Assembly: GCA_964483025.1 (NCBI GenBank)
Contig: CAYZZT010000002.1
Location: forward strand, 1-39,659
Direction: 5' to 3'
Length of the DNA stretch: 39,659 bases
Source: CAIZIN01 sp964483025
Lineage (GTDB): Bacteria; Patescibacteriota; Minisyncoccia; Phycocordibacterales; CAIZIN01
The first letter of the stretch is position 1. Every line of letters begins with the position of its first letter. The translations under genes were made by a program, and so were the position numbers. Of the stretch, positions 1-7,925 are shown in pieces. The notes below the pieces were generated by a model, which was not told where the DNA came from, ran no database searches, and saw only the letters and a list, made by a program, of their open reading frames with translations.

Positions 1-33
1 AGCTAGTCCCTCGTGTATAAATTATTAATTATT

Positions 34-357
34 ATGAAAAGTATTAAACAAATTCTCATAGATGGTCCTGAAACTCCATATACAGGGAGCGAACTAACGA
101 GATCTATCGTAGAGAAAGAAGTTGAGGCACGTTGGGGAAAAGCAGAGGTTAAGAATCTGGATCTGAAACACAATGTGAGAACTTTTAGTTCGTGGCTGGC
201 TTGCGGATTCCGGGTTCGTCCAAAGGAGAAGGCTATAAAAAGTGTTACGTATATCGAGAGGAAAGGTCCTGAGGGTGAAATAGTTAAAAAGTATTCTCGT
301 CCTGTGTTCCTGTTCACATATCGCCAGGTAGACAAAATTGGTCCAGAAAATATATGA
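34..357 (+). CDS. Small ArdC N-terminal-like protein
   Basis: A 107-residue protein if started at ATG 34; a GTG seven codons upstream is possible but leaves almost no room for a leader. The centre reads like the ssDNA-binding N-terminal domain of ArdC-type antirestriction proteins: an aromatic 'FSSWLACGFRVRPKEKAIKS' stretch (about residues 46-65) matches the family pattern of a Trp-containing helix, a Gly, then a 'v+kgEkai' turn, followed by a beta strand with 'PVFLFTYRQVDK' (about 90-101), like the usual F-vfd-sQ ending. No metalloprotease domain follows, so only the N-terminal module is present. It overlaps the next gene by 4 nt (ATGA), indicating translational coupling in a small accessory operon. 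The assignment is by motif only; it could be an unrelated small element protein. Confidence 0.55.
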   Translation: MKSIKQILIDGPETPYTGSELTRSIVEKEVEARWGKAEVKNLDLKHNVRTFSSWLACGFRVRPKEKAIKSVTYIERKGPEGEIVKKYSRPVFLFTYRQVDKIGPENI

Positions 358-542
358 AAGCAATCTTAACTGTTGGTTATCAAAATAGACAAGGTAAATT
401 CAATGATCTTCCTATAAGGCCTAAAATTACTATCTCTAATGACACAATCAAAAGAGTAAGTGGTTTTAGCATAGGAGACAAAGTATCAGTCGAGTATTTA
501 CCAAATCAAATTATTATTCACAAACAAGACTCAAATATATGA
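354..542 (+). CDS. SymE/AbrB-like small protein
   Basis: A 62-residue protein. Residues about 22-57 form a swapped-hairpin-like pattern: 'PKITISNDTIKRVSGFSIG' followed by 'DKVSVEYLPNQIIIHKQ'. The 'GFxxGdkVxVeyxpnqiiI' spacing is typical of SymE-family toxins and of AbrB/MazE-fold domains. SymE acts as a nucleic-acid-binding toxin in Escherichia coli, whereas AbrB-fold proteins bind DNA; the sequence alone does not separate the two. It is joined by ATGA overlaps to both neighbours (start 354 over the upstream stop, stop 542 over the downstream start), so it sits in the middle of a tightly packed operon. I infer a regulator or toxin-like role in a mobile or accessory locus. No antisense RNA could be identified. 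Confidence 0.5.
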   Translation: MKAILTVGYQNRQGKFNDLPIRPKITISNDTIKRVSGFSIGDKVSVEYLPNQIIIHKQDSNI

Positions 543-1117
543 AAACTGAAGATAGACAACCAATTCTTTCGCCTCTGCAAATTATGAATGAGCGAGCGTT
601 AGATACACAAAATGTCAAACACCCAGTTCAGGAAGAAATTCAAAAGTGTATTGGAACGTATGGATTCACAGCTACGATTTCTCAAGATAATCAAACTCTG
701 GAGAAATTTAAACATATACCAGGCATTATCAGCTTCATATGTGTACTAAAGCGGGGTTCTGAAGTAATCGGTGAAGGAAGAGGCATTGGAGCATTGAGTA
801 AGATAAACAAGTATTTAGAGAGAACTGTTCGCTACACAGCTAACGCTTCCTTTCTAGATGCCGTTACTCGGTCTCTAAAAATGATTGATGTAGTGAATCC
901 TGTCACAAATCAAAATGTAAATACTTTTGCAGAGAAAGTTAACAAATTTGAGCTATCCGAAAATGTTATACCAATCACTGAAAGCCAGAAGAAATATTTA
1001 TCTGGTCTTATTCAATCTAAGATTAAGGATAAAGAAGAAGTGTATAGATGGAGAAACAGGATGGACAAATTAACAAAAGACGAAGCATCAAAAGCTATAC
1101 AGTCTTTTGTTAAATAA
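539..1117 (+). CDS. Hypothetical accessory protein with C-terminal LTxxEA module
   Basis: A 192-residue protein that I do not recognise with certainty. Residues about 30-115 contain 'FICVLKRGSEVIGEGRGIG' followed by a helix-rich segment ending 'FLDAVTRSLKMIDVV'. This resembles the core of phage-type single-strand-annealing proteins (Rad52-like: a beta sheet, a G-rich turn, then a long helix with A..DA..R), but the match is weak. Residues about 145-192, 'ITESQKKYLSGLI' through 'LTKDEASKAIQSF', form a small helical module that recurs in the next two genes. The start overlaps the upstream stop by 4 nt (ATGA). Likely a nucleic-acid-related accessory protein of a mobile segment; the function is not established. 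Confidence 0.6.
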   Translation: MKTEDRQPILSPLQIMNERALDTQNVKHPVQEEIQKCIGTYGFTATISQDNQTLEKFKHIPGIISFICVLKRGSEVIGEGRGIGALSKINKYLERTVRYTANASFLDAVTRSLKMIDVVNPVTNQNVNTFAEKVNKFELSENVIPITESQKKYLSGLIQSKIKDKEEVYRWRNRMDKLTKDEASKAIQSFVK

Positions 1118-1139
1118 GTTATTAATCAAACATAAATAT

Positions 1140-1385
1140 ATGATTACAAAAACTAGGACATGTGGATCCTTTGGTCCAAAGAGAAGTTATTTCTTTCCTA
1201 TTGATAACAGAGATGAAGATAGGCCTATGACAAAGCAAATGAAACGTACCCTAACAGACCTTATTTACCAAACAATGAATGAAGCTGGGAGAGAAAGATT
1301 ATTGTCTCAACTATCAGATATGACTCAAGCTGAGGCACAGGAAATGATTTTTGATATAAGGACCGCAAATTGGGGTAATTATTAA
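1140..1385 (+). CDS. Hypothetical small protein, LTxxEA module copy 2
   Basis: An 81-residue protein. I take ATG 1140 rather than TTG 1107 because the protein then begins MITK, exactly like the next gene. Residues about 31-75 (MTKQMKRTLTDLIYQTMNE ... LSDMTQAEAQEMIFDI) repeat the C-terminal module of the upstream gene: a Thr-Gln start, an 'L..LIy..i' helix, then a '(M/L)T..EA...I' helix. The N-terminal 30 residues are short and polar, with no membrane segment. It probably arose by duplication together with the 1403-1633 gene. Function unknown. Confidence 0.6.
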   Translation: MITKTRTCGSFGPKRSYFFPIDNRDEDRPMTKQMKRTLTDLIYQTMNEAGRERLLSQLSDMTQAEAQEMIFDIRTANWGNY

Positions 1386-1402
1386 CATCTAAATAAGTAA
1401 CA

Positions 1403-1633
1403 ATGATTACAAAAATAAAAAGAGGCTATAATGGTTTACACAGAGGTTGGCCTATCGAATATATCGGACACGAAGATTTGATTACACAGCAACAGCTACA
1501 GGCACTCACAGAACTCATATACCGAAATATACAAGATGAAGATGCTCAAGAAAAGTGGTTTAGCCAAATTAATGACATAAGTTCTCAAGAGGCAATCGAG
1601 CTAATTTTCGAACTTGAAACCGGTTGGAGGTAA
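1403..1633 (+). CDS. Hypothetical small protein, LTxxEA module copy 3
   Basis: A 76-residue paralogue of the preceding gene. Both start MITK, and the second half (ITQQQLQALTELIYRNIQDE ... ISSQEAIELIFELE) lines up with the modules at 1140-1385 and at the end of 539-1117. Residues 'TDLIYQ' and 'TELIYR' are nearly identical, which suggests a fairly recent tandem duplication. It is the last gene of the plus-strand operon, with a strong terminator starting 8 nt after the stop. Function unknown. Confidence 0.6.
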   Translation: MITKIKRGYNGLHRGWPIEYIGHEDLITQQQLQALTELIYRNIQDEDAQEKWFSQINDISSQEAIELIFELETGWR

Positions 1634-1636
1634 GTA

Positions 1637-1674
1637 AAAAGCGAGTCTCTATATTCTGGAGACTCGCTTTTTTT
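1637..1674. terminator. Bidirectional intrinsic terminator
   Basis: A perfect 9-bp stem, GCGAGTCTC (1641-1649) with GAGACTCGC (1659-1667) and a 9-nt loop, is flanked by four A residues on the left and seven T residues on the right. It can therefore terminate the plus-strand operon ending at 1633 and the minus-strand gene ending at 1673, which converge here. The last codons of the minus-strand gene overlap the T tract. Confidence 0.9.
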
Positions 1675-2506
1675 ATTTAAAATAACCAGATAGATCAAAG
1701 ACACTATTTGTAATCTCACTTATTCTACCCATAAGTAAACTGACACTGGTTTCTGCAATTTCTTTTGATATTTTATCACCCAATTGATTCAGTTCTGCTA
1801 GTCTCGACTGTGATTTATGGACATCCTCTATATATGCTTGGAATAATTCATTTGGAGAATGTGATTTTTCTGTTCCTTTAAAACCAATAAATTTGAGTTT
1901 ACTTGTCGATATAAAATTATTAATTTTAGCATTATACAAAATCTTTATTCTTCGTATTTCATCCGTATCATCATTAGCGAGAGATATTAGTAAATTTTTA
2001 TCTAGAGGTAAATAATATGTATTATCAGTATTTGTACTTATTTTTTGACAATCCTTAATTTCTTCATATAGAGTGACTTTTATATTAATAAGATTTTCCC
2101 TATTTTGATCAAGAATTTGCTTTGTTGAATTACCTTCAATTGTTTTTGCTGACTCACAAAACACTTTAAAATTTTCAATCGTTGGATTCTTTAAAAAATT
2201 AGCAATTAACAGTCCTTTTGGATTATTTGGATTTACTGAATTAACTGAAGGACGACTTTCTGCTGATACCTTCTCTTTATAGGAATTGTCGATTTTCTTC
2301 TCATTTTCAACATAACCATTCTTTATATCTTCAATATTTTTTGTTGATACCGATGATGTAGAGTTTTCGATTTTAGGAATATCAATCTGTTGGGTTTTGT
2401 TAAAGAAATTGAAAATTGTCCAAGAAAGAGGATTCCACCAAGAAGCAAGTACTATCGAGGGTGTAATAAATATTAACAAAGAGAGAATAACGAGATTTTT
2501 TTTCAT
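1673..2506 (-). CDS. Secreted hypothetical protein with WWNP motif
   Basis: A 277-residue protein with a clear signal peptide: MKKN, then a hydrophobic core (residues about 5-20), then 'VLASWWNPLSW' at 19-29. The mature protein is lysine/asparagine-rich and mostly helical, with a low-complexity Ser/Thr linker after the signal peptide and no recognised catalytic motif. A WWNPxSW segment right after the signal peptide is a style I associate with secreted proteins of Parcubacteria. I see no lipobox cysteine. It is monocistronic between the shared terminator and its own promoter. Function unknown; probably exported. Confidence 0.75.
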   Translation of the reverse strand: MKKNLVILSLLIFITPSIVLASWWNPLSWTIFNFFNKTQQIDIPKIENSTSSVSTKNIEDIKNGYVENEKKIDNSYKEKVSAESRPSVNSVNPNNPKGLLIANFLKNPTIENFKVFCESAKTIEGNSTKQILDQNRENLINIKVTLYEEIKDCQKISTNTDNTYYLPLDKNLLISLANDDTDEIRRIKILYNAKINNFISTSKLKFIGFKGTEKSHSPNELFQAYIEDVHKSQSRLAELNQLGDKISKEIAETSVSLLMGRISEITNSVFDLSGYFK

Positions 2507-2513
2507 ATAGTCT

Positions 2514-2542
2514 ATTATACCAACATATTTATTAATCTTCCA
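2514..2542 (-). promoter_or_regulatory. Promoter of the secreted protein gene, near-leaderless
   Basis: On the minus strand a perfect TATAAT (plus-strand 2514-2519) ends 7 nt before the ATG at 2506. A 17-nt spacer separates it from a weak -35-like TGGAAG (2537-2542). A start of transcription 7 nt downstream of the -10 would fall at the start codon, so the mRNA would have little or no leader. Confidence 0.55.
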
Positions 2543-2620
2543 TATAATACGATAAATACTAACTGGGGCAGTTTAGATTGCCGATTTAATACTTTTTTAT
2601 AGACAATTTTAATTTAATTT

Positions 2621-5419
2621 TTACCACTCGAACATATCCACGATATTTTCAATCGCACCTTTAACACGATCAATAATACCTTGTCTTTCTTTAATCATAG
2701 GTGCCTCAGGCAACATATCAACAATCTCCTGTCCGTTAGGTAATTTCTGAGTATACAGATATTCTCCAATCAAATGTTCGATCTTCTCTATATCAATATT
2801 TTCATCCTCAGCAATTTTCTTTAAACTATTAGAACGTTCACTTGACCAAAAGTCACTGAAGGCTTTTTCTACATCTCCGTGCTTTTCAATTTTAGGAAGA
2901 TTTTCCTCAATAAATTTCTTAATCAAATCTCGCTTCTTACGTAACTGTACATCCCTATCAAACAATCGAAGGATCTCCTCAGTCTTCTTCTTACGCACAA
3001 CATCTGAACTAATATTTTTAAGTCCTGCAATCAAATGCAGAATATAGTCAAAGTTAATAATATCCCTAACAGTTAACTCTATTTCAAAATCAATTTGGTC
3101 CAAAATAGATTCTACTCCACTATCATTATTCTTTCGGTCCTCATATACATCCAAGTATTTACTTTGATAATCGTAAAATTCTTGTTCTGTAATTCCAAGA
3201 TCTTTAAAATTAAATTCTGCAAATGTTTCAAGTGATGATTTAATGCGAAGAAGGTCCCTAAAGGCGTTAACAAATTTTGCCTTCTCTTCCTCTCCTTGCA
3301 AGTCATCAACATCAAATGCGGTAGGCACTTTTTCTCGTAGCTCAGCCAACTTATCTTCAAACTCTTTCTTTTGAACCTCGTAAGGCTTCTTGAATACTAT
3401 TTCCTTAGCATTCTCATCTCCAAACAAAGCCAACGCTTTATCGGTAGCTTCTTTTAGGTTTCTGAATGAAACAATGTTGCCGTGAGGTTTATCTGAATTT
3501 AATAATCGGTTCGTTCTTGAATATGCTTGAATAAGTCCGTGGTATCTCAAGTTCTTATCTACATACAAAGTATTAAGTCGAGGGCTATCAAATCCGGTTA
3601 GGAACATGTTCACAACTAATACAAGATCTACTTCCTTATCCTTTATTCTCTTCTGCAAATCTCTATAGTAATCATAGAATCTATCCGTTGAGAAGTTTGT
3701 TGAATATCTTTGGTTATAGTCCTTTATACAATCTTCCAAGAAATCTCTTGAGTGTTGATTGATAGCTTCCCCCTCTTCAGCAAACACATCGACATCAAGC
3801 ATATCTGAGCTTTCATCCTCATTCGCTTTATACGTAAATATTGTAGCAATAGAAAAATCTTCATCCTTCTTTTCATTCAATAACTTATAATACTTCTTCA
3901 AAACATCAACAGATGATACAGCAAATACCGCATTGAATTTACCCTGCTTTGTCTTTCTCTTCCAATCAGCCAAAACATAGTCAGCGATTTTGTTTAATCT
4001 ATCAGGACTTTCAAGAACCTCCTTAGTATCAATTCCCTCAACCATTGCATCGGCAAATATATCCTTATCAATTACATCTTGGTCCTTCTGTTTATATTTT
4101 CCTACATACTCAACTGCAAAGCCAAGAACATTATTATCATCAATAGCATGAGTAATAATATATTTATGTAAACACTCCTCAAATACATCTACAGTAGTCA
4201 CACCCCTTACATTGTTCTCTGCAAATATTGGTGTGCCGGTAAATCCAAATAGTTGAGCATTATTAAAGAAACTTTTTATACGAGCGTGAGTTTGTCCAAA
4301 TTGACTTCTGTGGCATTCATCAAAAATAATCACAACTTTTTCATTTTCCAAATAATCAAAATGTCTTAAATGCGCTTCTCTACCAATTGCAATATCAAGT
4401 TTTTGAATTGTAGTAACGATGAGTTTTCTATTCCTATCTCCAAGTTGTGCCACTAAACTGTGTGTATTATTTGTACCATCCACAGCCCCCTCAGAAAAAG
4501 AGTTAAATTCTTTAGTTGTTTGAATATCTAAATCTTTTCGGTCCACAACAAAGAGAACCTTCTTAACTTCTGGCATTCTAGAAAGTATCTGACTGGCTTT
4601 ATATGAAGTAAGGGTTTTTCCTGAGCCTGTTGTGTGCCAAATATACCCGTTCTTATCAGACTCCCTTACACGATCCTCTATAGCCCTTACAGCGTAAAAT
4701 TGATATGGACGAAGAGCCATTGGGATCTTTGTCGCTTCAGCTAACACAATATACTCAGCAATCATTTCTGATATAGTACATTTTTCCAGAAATACATTTG
4801 TGAATTCGTCTAGTTTGGTAATTTTATTATTATCTACATCGGTCCAGTAGAATGTCTGCTCAAATGTCTGCTTAGGATTATTTGAGAAGTATTTTGTATT
4901 TACTCCGTTTGAGATGACAAAGATTTGTATATATTCAAATAGTGTTCCTGTAAATGAATGTTTATGGTAGCGCTGTATTTGATTGAAAGCTTCCTTAAGT
5001 TCCATCCCTCGACGCTTAAGCTCAATTTGAACCAACGGCAAACCGTTTACAAGTAGAGTTACATCATATCTATTTTCATATCTTCCAACTTGTGTTATTT
5101 GTTGAGCAACCTGATACTCATTCTTACACCACTGATCCATGTTGAAGAATCGCACATAGAAAGTAGTTTCATCATCGCAAGTTAGTGCAAAACGATCTCT
5201 TAATGTCTTAGCCTTATGATAACGGTCCCCTTTCTCAATGTGATTCAATATACGAGTAAATTCCTCATCAGAGAATGTTGTCTGATTGAATTTCTCAAGT
5301 TGCTCCCGTAGGTTAACCATCATGGCTTTAGTGTCTTCGAGGATGATAGGTGAAAAACCTAGCTGTCTAAGCTGTTCAATTAATTCTTTTTCTAGTTGTT
5401 GTTCGGATTGGTGGGTCAT
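2621..5419 (-). CDS. hsdR: Type I restriction endonuclease, motor/nuclease subunit HsdR
   Basis: This 932-residue protein is the restriction and translocation subunit of a type I R-M system. The N-terminal PD-(D/E)xK nuclease shows D119, E133-L-K135 and the family's QxxxY motif at 147-151. The SF2 translocase follows: Walker A TTGSGKT at 263-269, DECH box at 367-370, TGTP at 394-397, and the late motif 'NMFLTGFDSPRLNTLYVDK' with 'QAYSRTNR' near residue 640. The C-terminal helical region would bind the methylase core. Length and motif order are those of a complete HsdR. It is the last gene of the minus-strand operon, starting 5 nt after the 248-aa gene. Together with HsdM and HsdS it should cut DNA lacking the host methylation pattern. 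Confidence 0.95.
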   Translation of the reverse strand: MTHQSEQQLEKELIEQLRQLGFSPIILEDTKAMMVNLREQLEKFNQTTFSDEEFTRILNHIEKGDRYHKAKTLRDRFALTCDDETTFYVRFFNMDQWCKNEYQVAQQITQVGRYENRYDVTLLVNGLPLVQIELKRRGMELKEAFNQIQRYHKHSFTGTLFEYIQIFVISNGVNTKYFSNNPKQTFEQTFYWTDVDNNKITKLDEFTNVFLEKCTISEMIAEYIVLAEATKIPMALRPYQFYAVRAIEDRVRESDKNGYIWHTTGSGKTLTSYKASQILSRMPEVKKVLFVVDRKDLDIQTTKEFNSFSEGAVDGTNNTHSLVAQLGDRNRKLIVTTIQKLDIAIGREAHLRHFDYLENEKVVIIFDECHRSQFGQTHARIKSFFNNAQLFGFTGTPIFAENNVRGVTTVDVFEECLHKYIITHAIDDNNVLGFAVEYVGKYKQKDQDVIDKDIFADAMVEGIDTKEVLESPDRLNKIADYVLADWKRKTKQGKFNAVFAVSSVDVLKKYYKLLNEKKDEDFSIATIFTYKANEDESSDMLDVDVFAEEGEAINQHSRDFLEDCIKDYNQRYSTNFSTDRFYDYYRDLQKRIKDKEVDLVLVVNMFLTGFDSPRLNTLYVDKNLRYHGLIQAYSRTNRLLNSDKPHGNIVSFRNLKEATDKALALFGDENAKEIVFKKPYEVQKKEFEDKLAELREKVPTAFDVDDLQGEEEKAKFVNAFRDLLRIKSSLETFAEFNFKDLGITEQEFYDYQSKYLDVYEDRKNNDSGVESILDQIDFEIELTVRDIINFDYILHLIAGLKNISSDVVRKKKTEEILRLFDRDVQLRKKRDLIKKFIEENLPKIEKHGDVEKAFSDFWSSERSNSLKKIAEDENIDIEKIEHLIGEYLYTQKLPNGQEIVDMLPEAPMIKERQGIIDRVKGAIENIVDMFEW

Positions 5420-5423
5420 ATGA

Positions 5424-6170
5424 TTATATTATAGCTTTTTTTGGTTTTTTGTAAGTGGAACAGAAAATCTCAAGTATTATTTCACCAGCACGGCTCAGCT
5501 GTACACTCACCCCTCCACCATCAACCTCAGTTTTATATTTACGATCTGGATTATCTCTTAATACTTTGTAATCATCTTGGTCCCTCACTTGCACGTCCAG
5601 TTGATCGTAGTATAACTCAAACAAACCAGAACTAATTAAATCTCCAACATTATTCAAATCAAAATAGTGACTTTCTCTATCTTTTATAAACCAATTAAAA
5701 TCAGTTTTATTCATATCTTTTAGGGTCGATGATACTTTTAAAAACTCTTCGTATGTAATATTTCCATTTAAATAATATCTAAAGGCTATACTAATCAATT
5801 CGGAAATTTCATAATCTTCGCATGAATCAATGATATATAATAATTTTTCTCCTACTTTTATGCGGTATTTTTTTGAGTCGTCTATTGCATCTATCATCCT
5901 TTTTCTTTGCTCTGCTTTAATATCCCTTAGAGGGCCGAGAAAGGAAAGTATTTTTTTAAGAAATAATCTATCTTTAATATTTGCCCCAAATTTAAGAAAA
6001 CTTGAAATTGTTCCCACAACAGGTAAAACTTTTAATAGTCCATCGTTTAACACAGCATCAATTCCAATTTCAGAGATGTTAATGGCGACACTTTGTAAGT
6101 TTGAATCTTTTAAGGTTGTTTCAAAGGAAGATTCTATTGTATCTTTTTGCATAATATTATTTGATAACAT
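5424..6170 (-). CDS. Unknown protein embedded in the hsd operon, partner of OLD nuclease
   Basis: A 248-residue protein (242 if started at the second ATG, 6152) that I do not recognise. Residues about 36-75, 'IDAVLNDGLLKVLPVVGTIS' plus 'FLKFGANIKDRLFLKKILSF', form a conserved-looking amphipathic segment that could touch membrane. The rest is helical and charged, with a short beta-rich C-terminus. No nuclease or protease motif is visible. The start overlaps the OLD gene stop by 14 nt if 6170 is used, or lies 4 nt after it if 6152 is used. hsdR begins 4 nt downstream. This coupling to a P-loop/TOPRIM nuclease suggests a toxin, sensor or regulator for that nuclease. A new two-gene defence module is an inference from position only. 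Confidence 0.8.
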   Translation of the reverse strand: MLSNNIMQKDTIESSFETTLKDSNLQSVAINISEIGIDAVLNDGLLKVLPVVGTISSFLKFGANIKDRLFLKKILSFLGPLRDIKAEQRKRMIDAIDDSKKYRIKVGEKLLYIIDSCEDYEISELISIAFRYYLNGNITYEEFLKVSSTLKDMNKTDFNWFIKDRESHYFDLNNVGDLISSGLFELYYDQLDVQVRDQDDYKVLRDNPDRKYKTEVDGGGVSVQLSRAGEIILEIFCSTYKKPKKAII

Positions 6171-7920
6171 CTTGTATTATTTGTTTTATTTCCCCATCTA
6201 TTTCAGAAGCTAGCATTTTTGTCCAATATATATCAATTAGTTTGGTTTTTGAAATATGTTTTGCAACAGGAACGATCGTTTTAACATCATCAAAATCTGT
6301 ATAACTACACCCCGTCAATTCTTGCTTTATATAGTTCTCAATTTCTCTTTTTTTAGTACAGAAGGCCTTCTCAATACTATCGTGACCCGCTAATGAATCT
6401 ACAAATACCTCATTTTCCGTTTTGGGCAAAGAATCTCCAGATCGATCAGAATCAATGAAGATAAAAGTTTTTAATCCTAGATTTTCTATTCTTTTTGTAT
6501 CTACCCAATCTTTAACACCTGGACAACCCCCAACTGGTAGTATTTCTATTTTTGCATCTGCTAAATTTTTATCAATTTCTCCTGCATCCTTCATAACCTG
6601 AGCAGCATGTTCTAAAAACAAACAATCGGACTTCCCTTCTACTAGAATAATTTTTTCAGCAGATCCAAACTCCTGTTTACTCAATATACCCAAGGCTTTA
6701 GCTGAAAGTATGAGAGCTCTATTACCTGATTCAACCTCCTTTGTTCCATTTGAATCATTCTGAATAAACCGAATCCCGTTAGCATAGTTTACTTCTATAC
6801 CTCTTAAAAGTTCTGGTGAGTGAGTTGTAATAACAACCTGTCTATTTGTATCTTTAGCCAACTCACTTAATGCAGTTATTACTAGTTTTTGATTATCTGG
6901 ATGTTGAGATGTTTCCGGCTCCTCAATCACATATATTATCCCTTTTCCATTTTCAGCTCCTATTTTTTCAGCTTGAGCTCTAAAAAAATTTAACAAAACA
7001 AGCCTTCGAGTTCCACTGCCTCTCTTGTTTAAGGCAACACCTCTATCATCCTCAATTTTATATTCAAATTTCCAAGTGGGTTTTGTCTTAAGCACAGGAT
7101 TTAATTCATGAGCTAATTTTGGGTCCATTTCATTAAGTTTTTGAAGAGCTGAATATGCAACCTCTTCAACCTTTTGTTGAATTTTATCTTTAATTGCATC
7201 TATTTCTGATTTATATAACTCTTGAGCCTCAGCAACAGCTAATTGCATTGGGTCTTTTGCCTCAGAATCTGAGTCTATCATTTCTCTATCAGCCCTAAAC
7301 ACAAAGAGCAAGGGAATAAAATCCTCAATCTTGGAATAAATTCTCTTTGCTTTCGCCTCAAAATCTTCAATTTTTAAATCAATGTTAGACAAACCTAAAT
7401 CTTTTACGCTTTGCCAAATAGCTTTTCTCCAGAGATGATTCATTCTAGCATCACTAACTGATAAATTTTTGGACTCAGCTAATTCCTTAAGTTGAACCTG
7501 TGTGTAGGAATGAAGAACTGGTACAGCGCTTAGAGATGGATAATTCGCAACTATATAGACCTCAGGAGACGGAGGTATTGTTTTTTCAGTACATTTATAT
7601 ATTTTTTTTATTTCCAAATTGCCATCAGAATTTAATAAATATTCCTCTTGTAAATTCGTTTCAGCTGATGCATCGATCTCAATTGAAATGGGTAATTCTG
7701 AAAAAATACAACTTATTTCAATTGATTTATCACTTCCGGTTATACACAAATCCCCAAGATCTGGTTTCTTGTTACCAAAAAAAACATCCAACGCATCTGA
7801 TATTGTAGATTTTCCAATGTCATTCTTTCCTATAAATGATGTAAATTGTTTATCGAAATCAATATTACAAGTTTCTTCGTATGATCTAAAATTCCTTATT
7901 TTTAATCCAATTAATTTCAT
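6157..7920 (-). CDS. OLD-family ATP-dependent nuclease (ABC ATPase + TOPRIM)
   Basis: A 587-residue protein. I place the start at ATG 7920 (MKLIGLKIRNF), 5 nt after the hsdS stop, because the upstream extension only reads hsdS sequence in another frame. Domains: an SMC/RecF-like ATPase with 'LKIRNFRS' at 6-13, Walker A GKNDIGKST at 31-39, an ABC-signature-like 'KRGSGTRRLVLL' near 299-310, Walker B 'IIYVIEEPE' at 328-336 and a TTHSPEL H-loop at 365-371. A C-terminal TOPRIM nuclease follows, with E428 (LVEGKSD) and D490/D492 (FIDSDRSGD). This is the architecture of OLD nucleases, including GajA of the Gabija system. No UvrD-like helicase is present, so this is not Gabija. It lies between hsdS and hsdR, a place where accessory anti-phage genes such as prrC are known in other type I loci. 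Confidence 0.92.
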   Translation of the reverse strand: MKLIGLKIRNFRSYEETCNIDFDKQFTSFIGKNDIGKSTISDALDVFFGNKKPDLGDLCITGSDKSIEISCIFSELPISIEIDASAETNLQEEYLLNSDGNLEIKKIYKCTEKTIPPSPEVYIVANYPSLSAVPVLHSYTQVQLKELAESKNLSVSDARMNHLWRKAIWQSVKDLGLSNIDLKIEDFEAKAKRIYSKIEDFIPLLFVFRADREMIDSDSEAKDPMQLAVAEAQELYKSEIDAIKDKIQQKVEEVAYSALQKLNEMDPKLAHELNPVLKTKPTWKFEYKIEDDRGVALNKRGSGTRRLVLLNFFRAQAEKIGAENGKGIIYVIEEPETSQHPDNQKLVITALSELAKDTNRQVVITTHSPELLRGIEVNYANGIRFIQNDSNGTKEVESGNRALILSAKALGILSKQEFGSAEKIILVEGKSDCLFLEHAAQVMKDAGEIDKNLADAKIEILPVGGCPGVKDWVDTKRIENLGLKTFIFIDSDRSGDSLPKTENEVFVDSLAGHDSIEKAFCTKKREIENYIKQELTGCSYTDFDDVKTIVPVAKHISKTKLIDIYWTKMLASEIDGEIKQIIQDVIK

Positions 7921-7925
7921 ATATA

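Noticed and set aside
6157..7920. Gabija system
   Set aside because: The OLD protein resembles GajA in layout, but no UvrD-like GajB is present in the operon.
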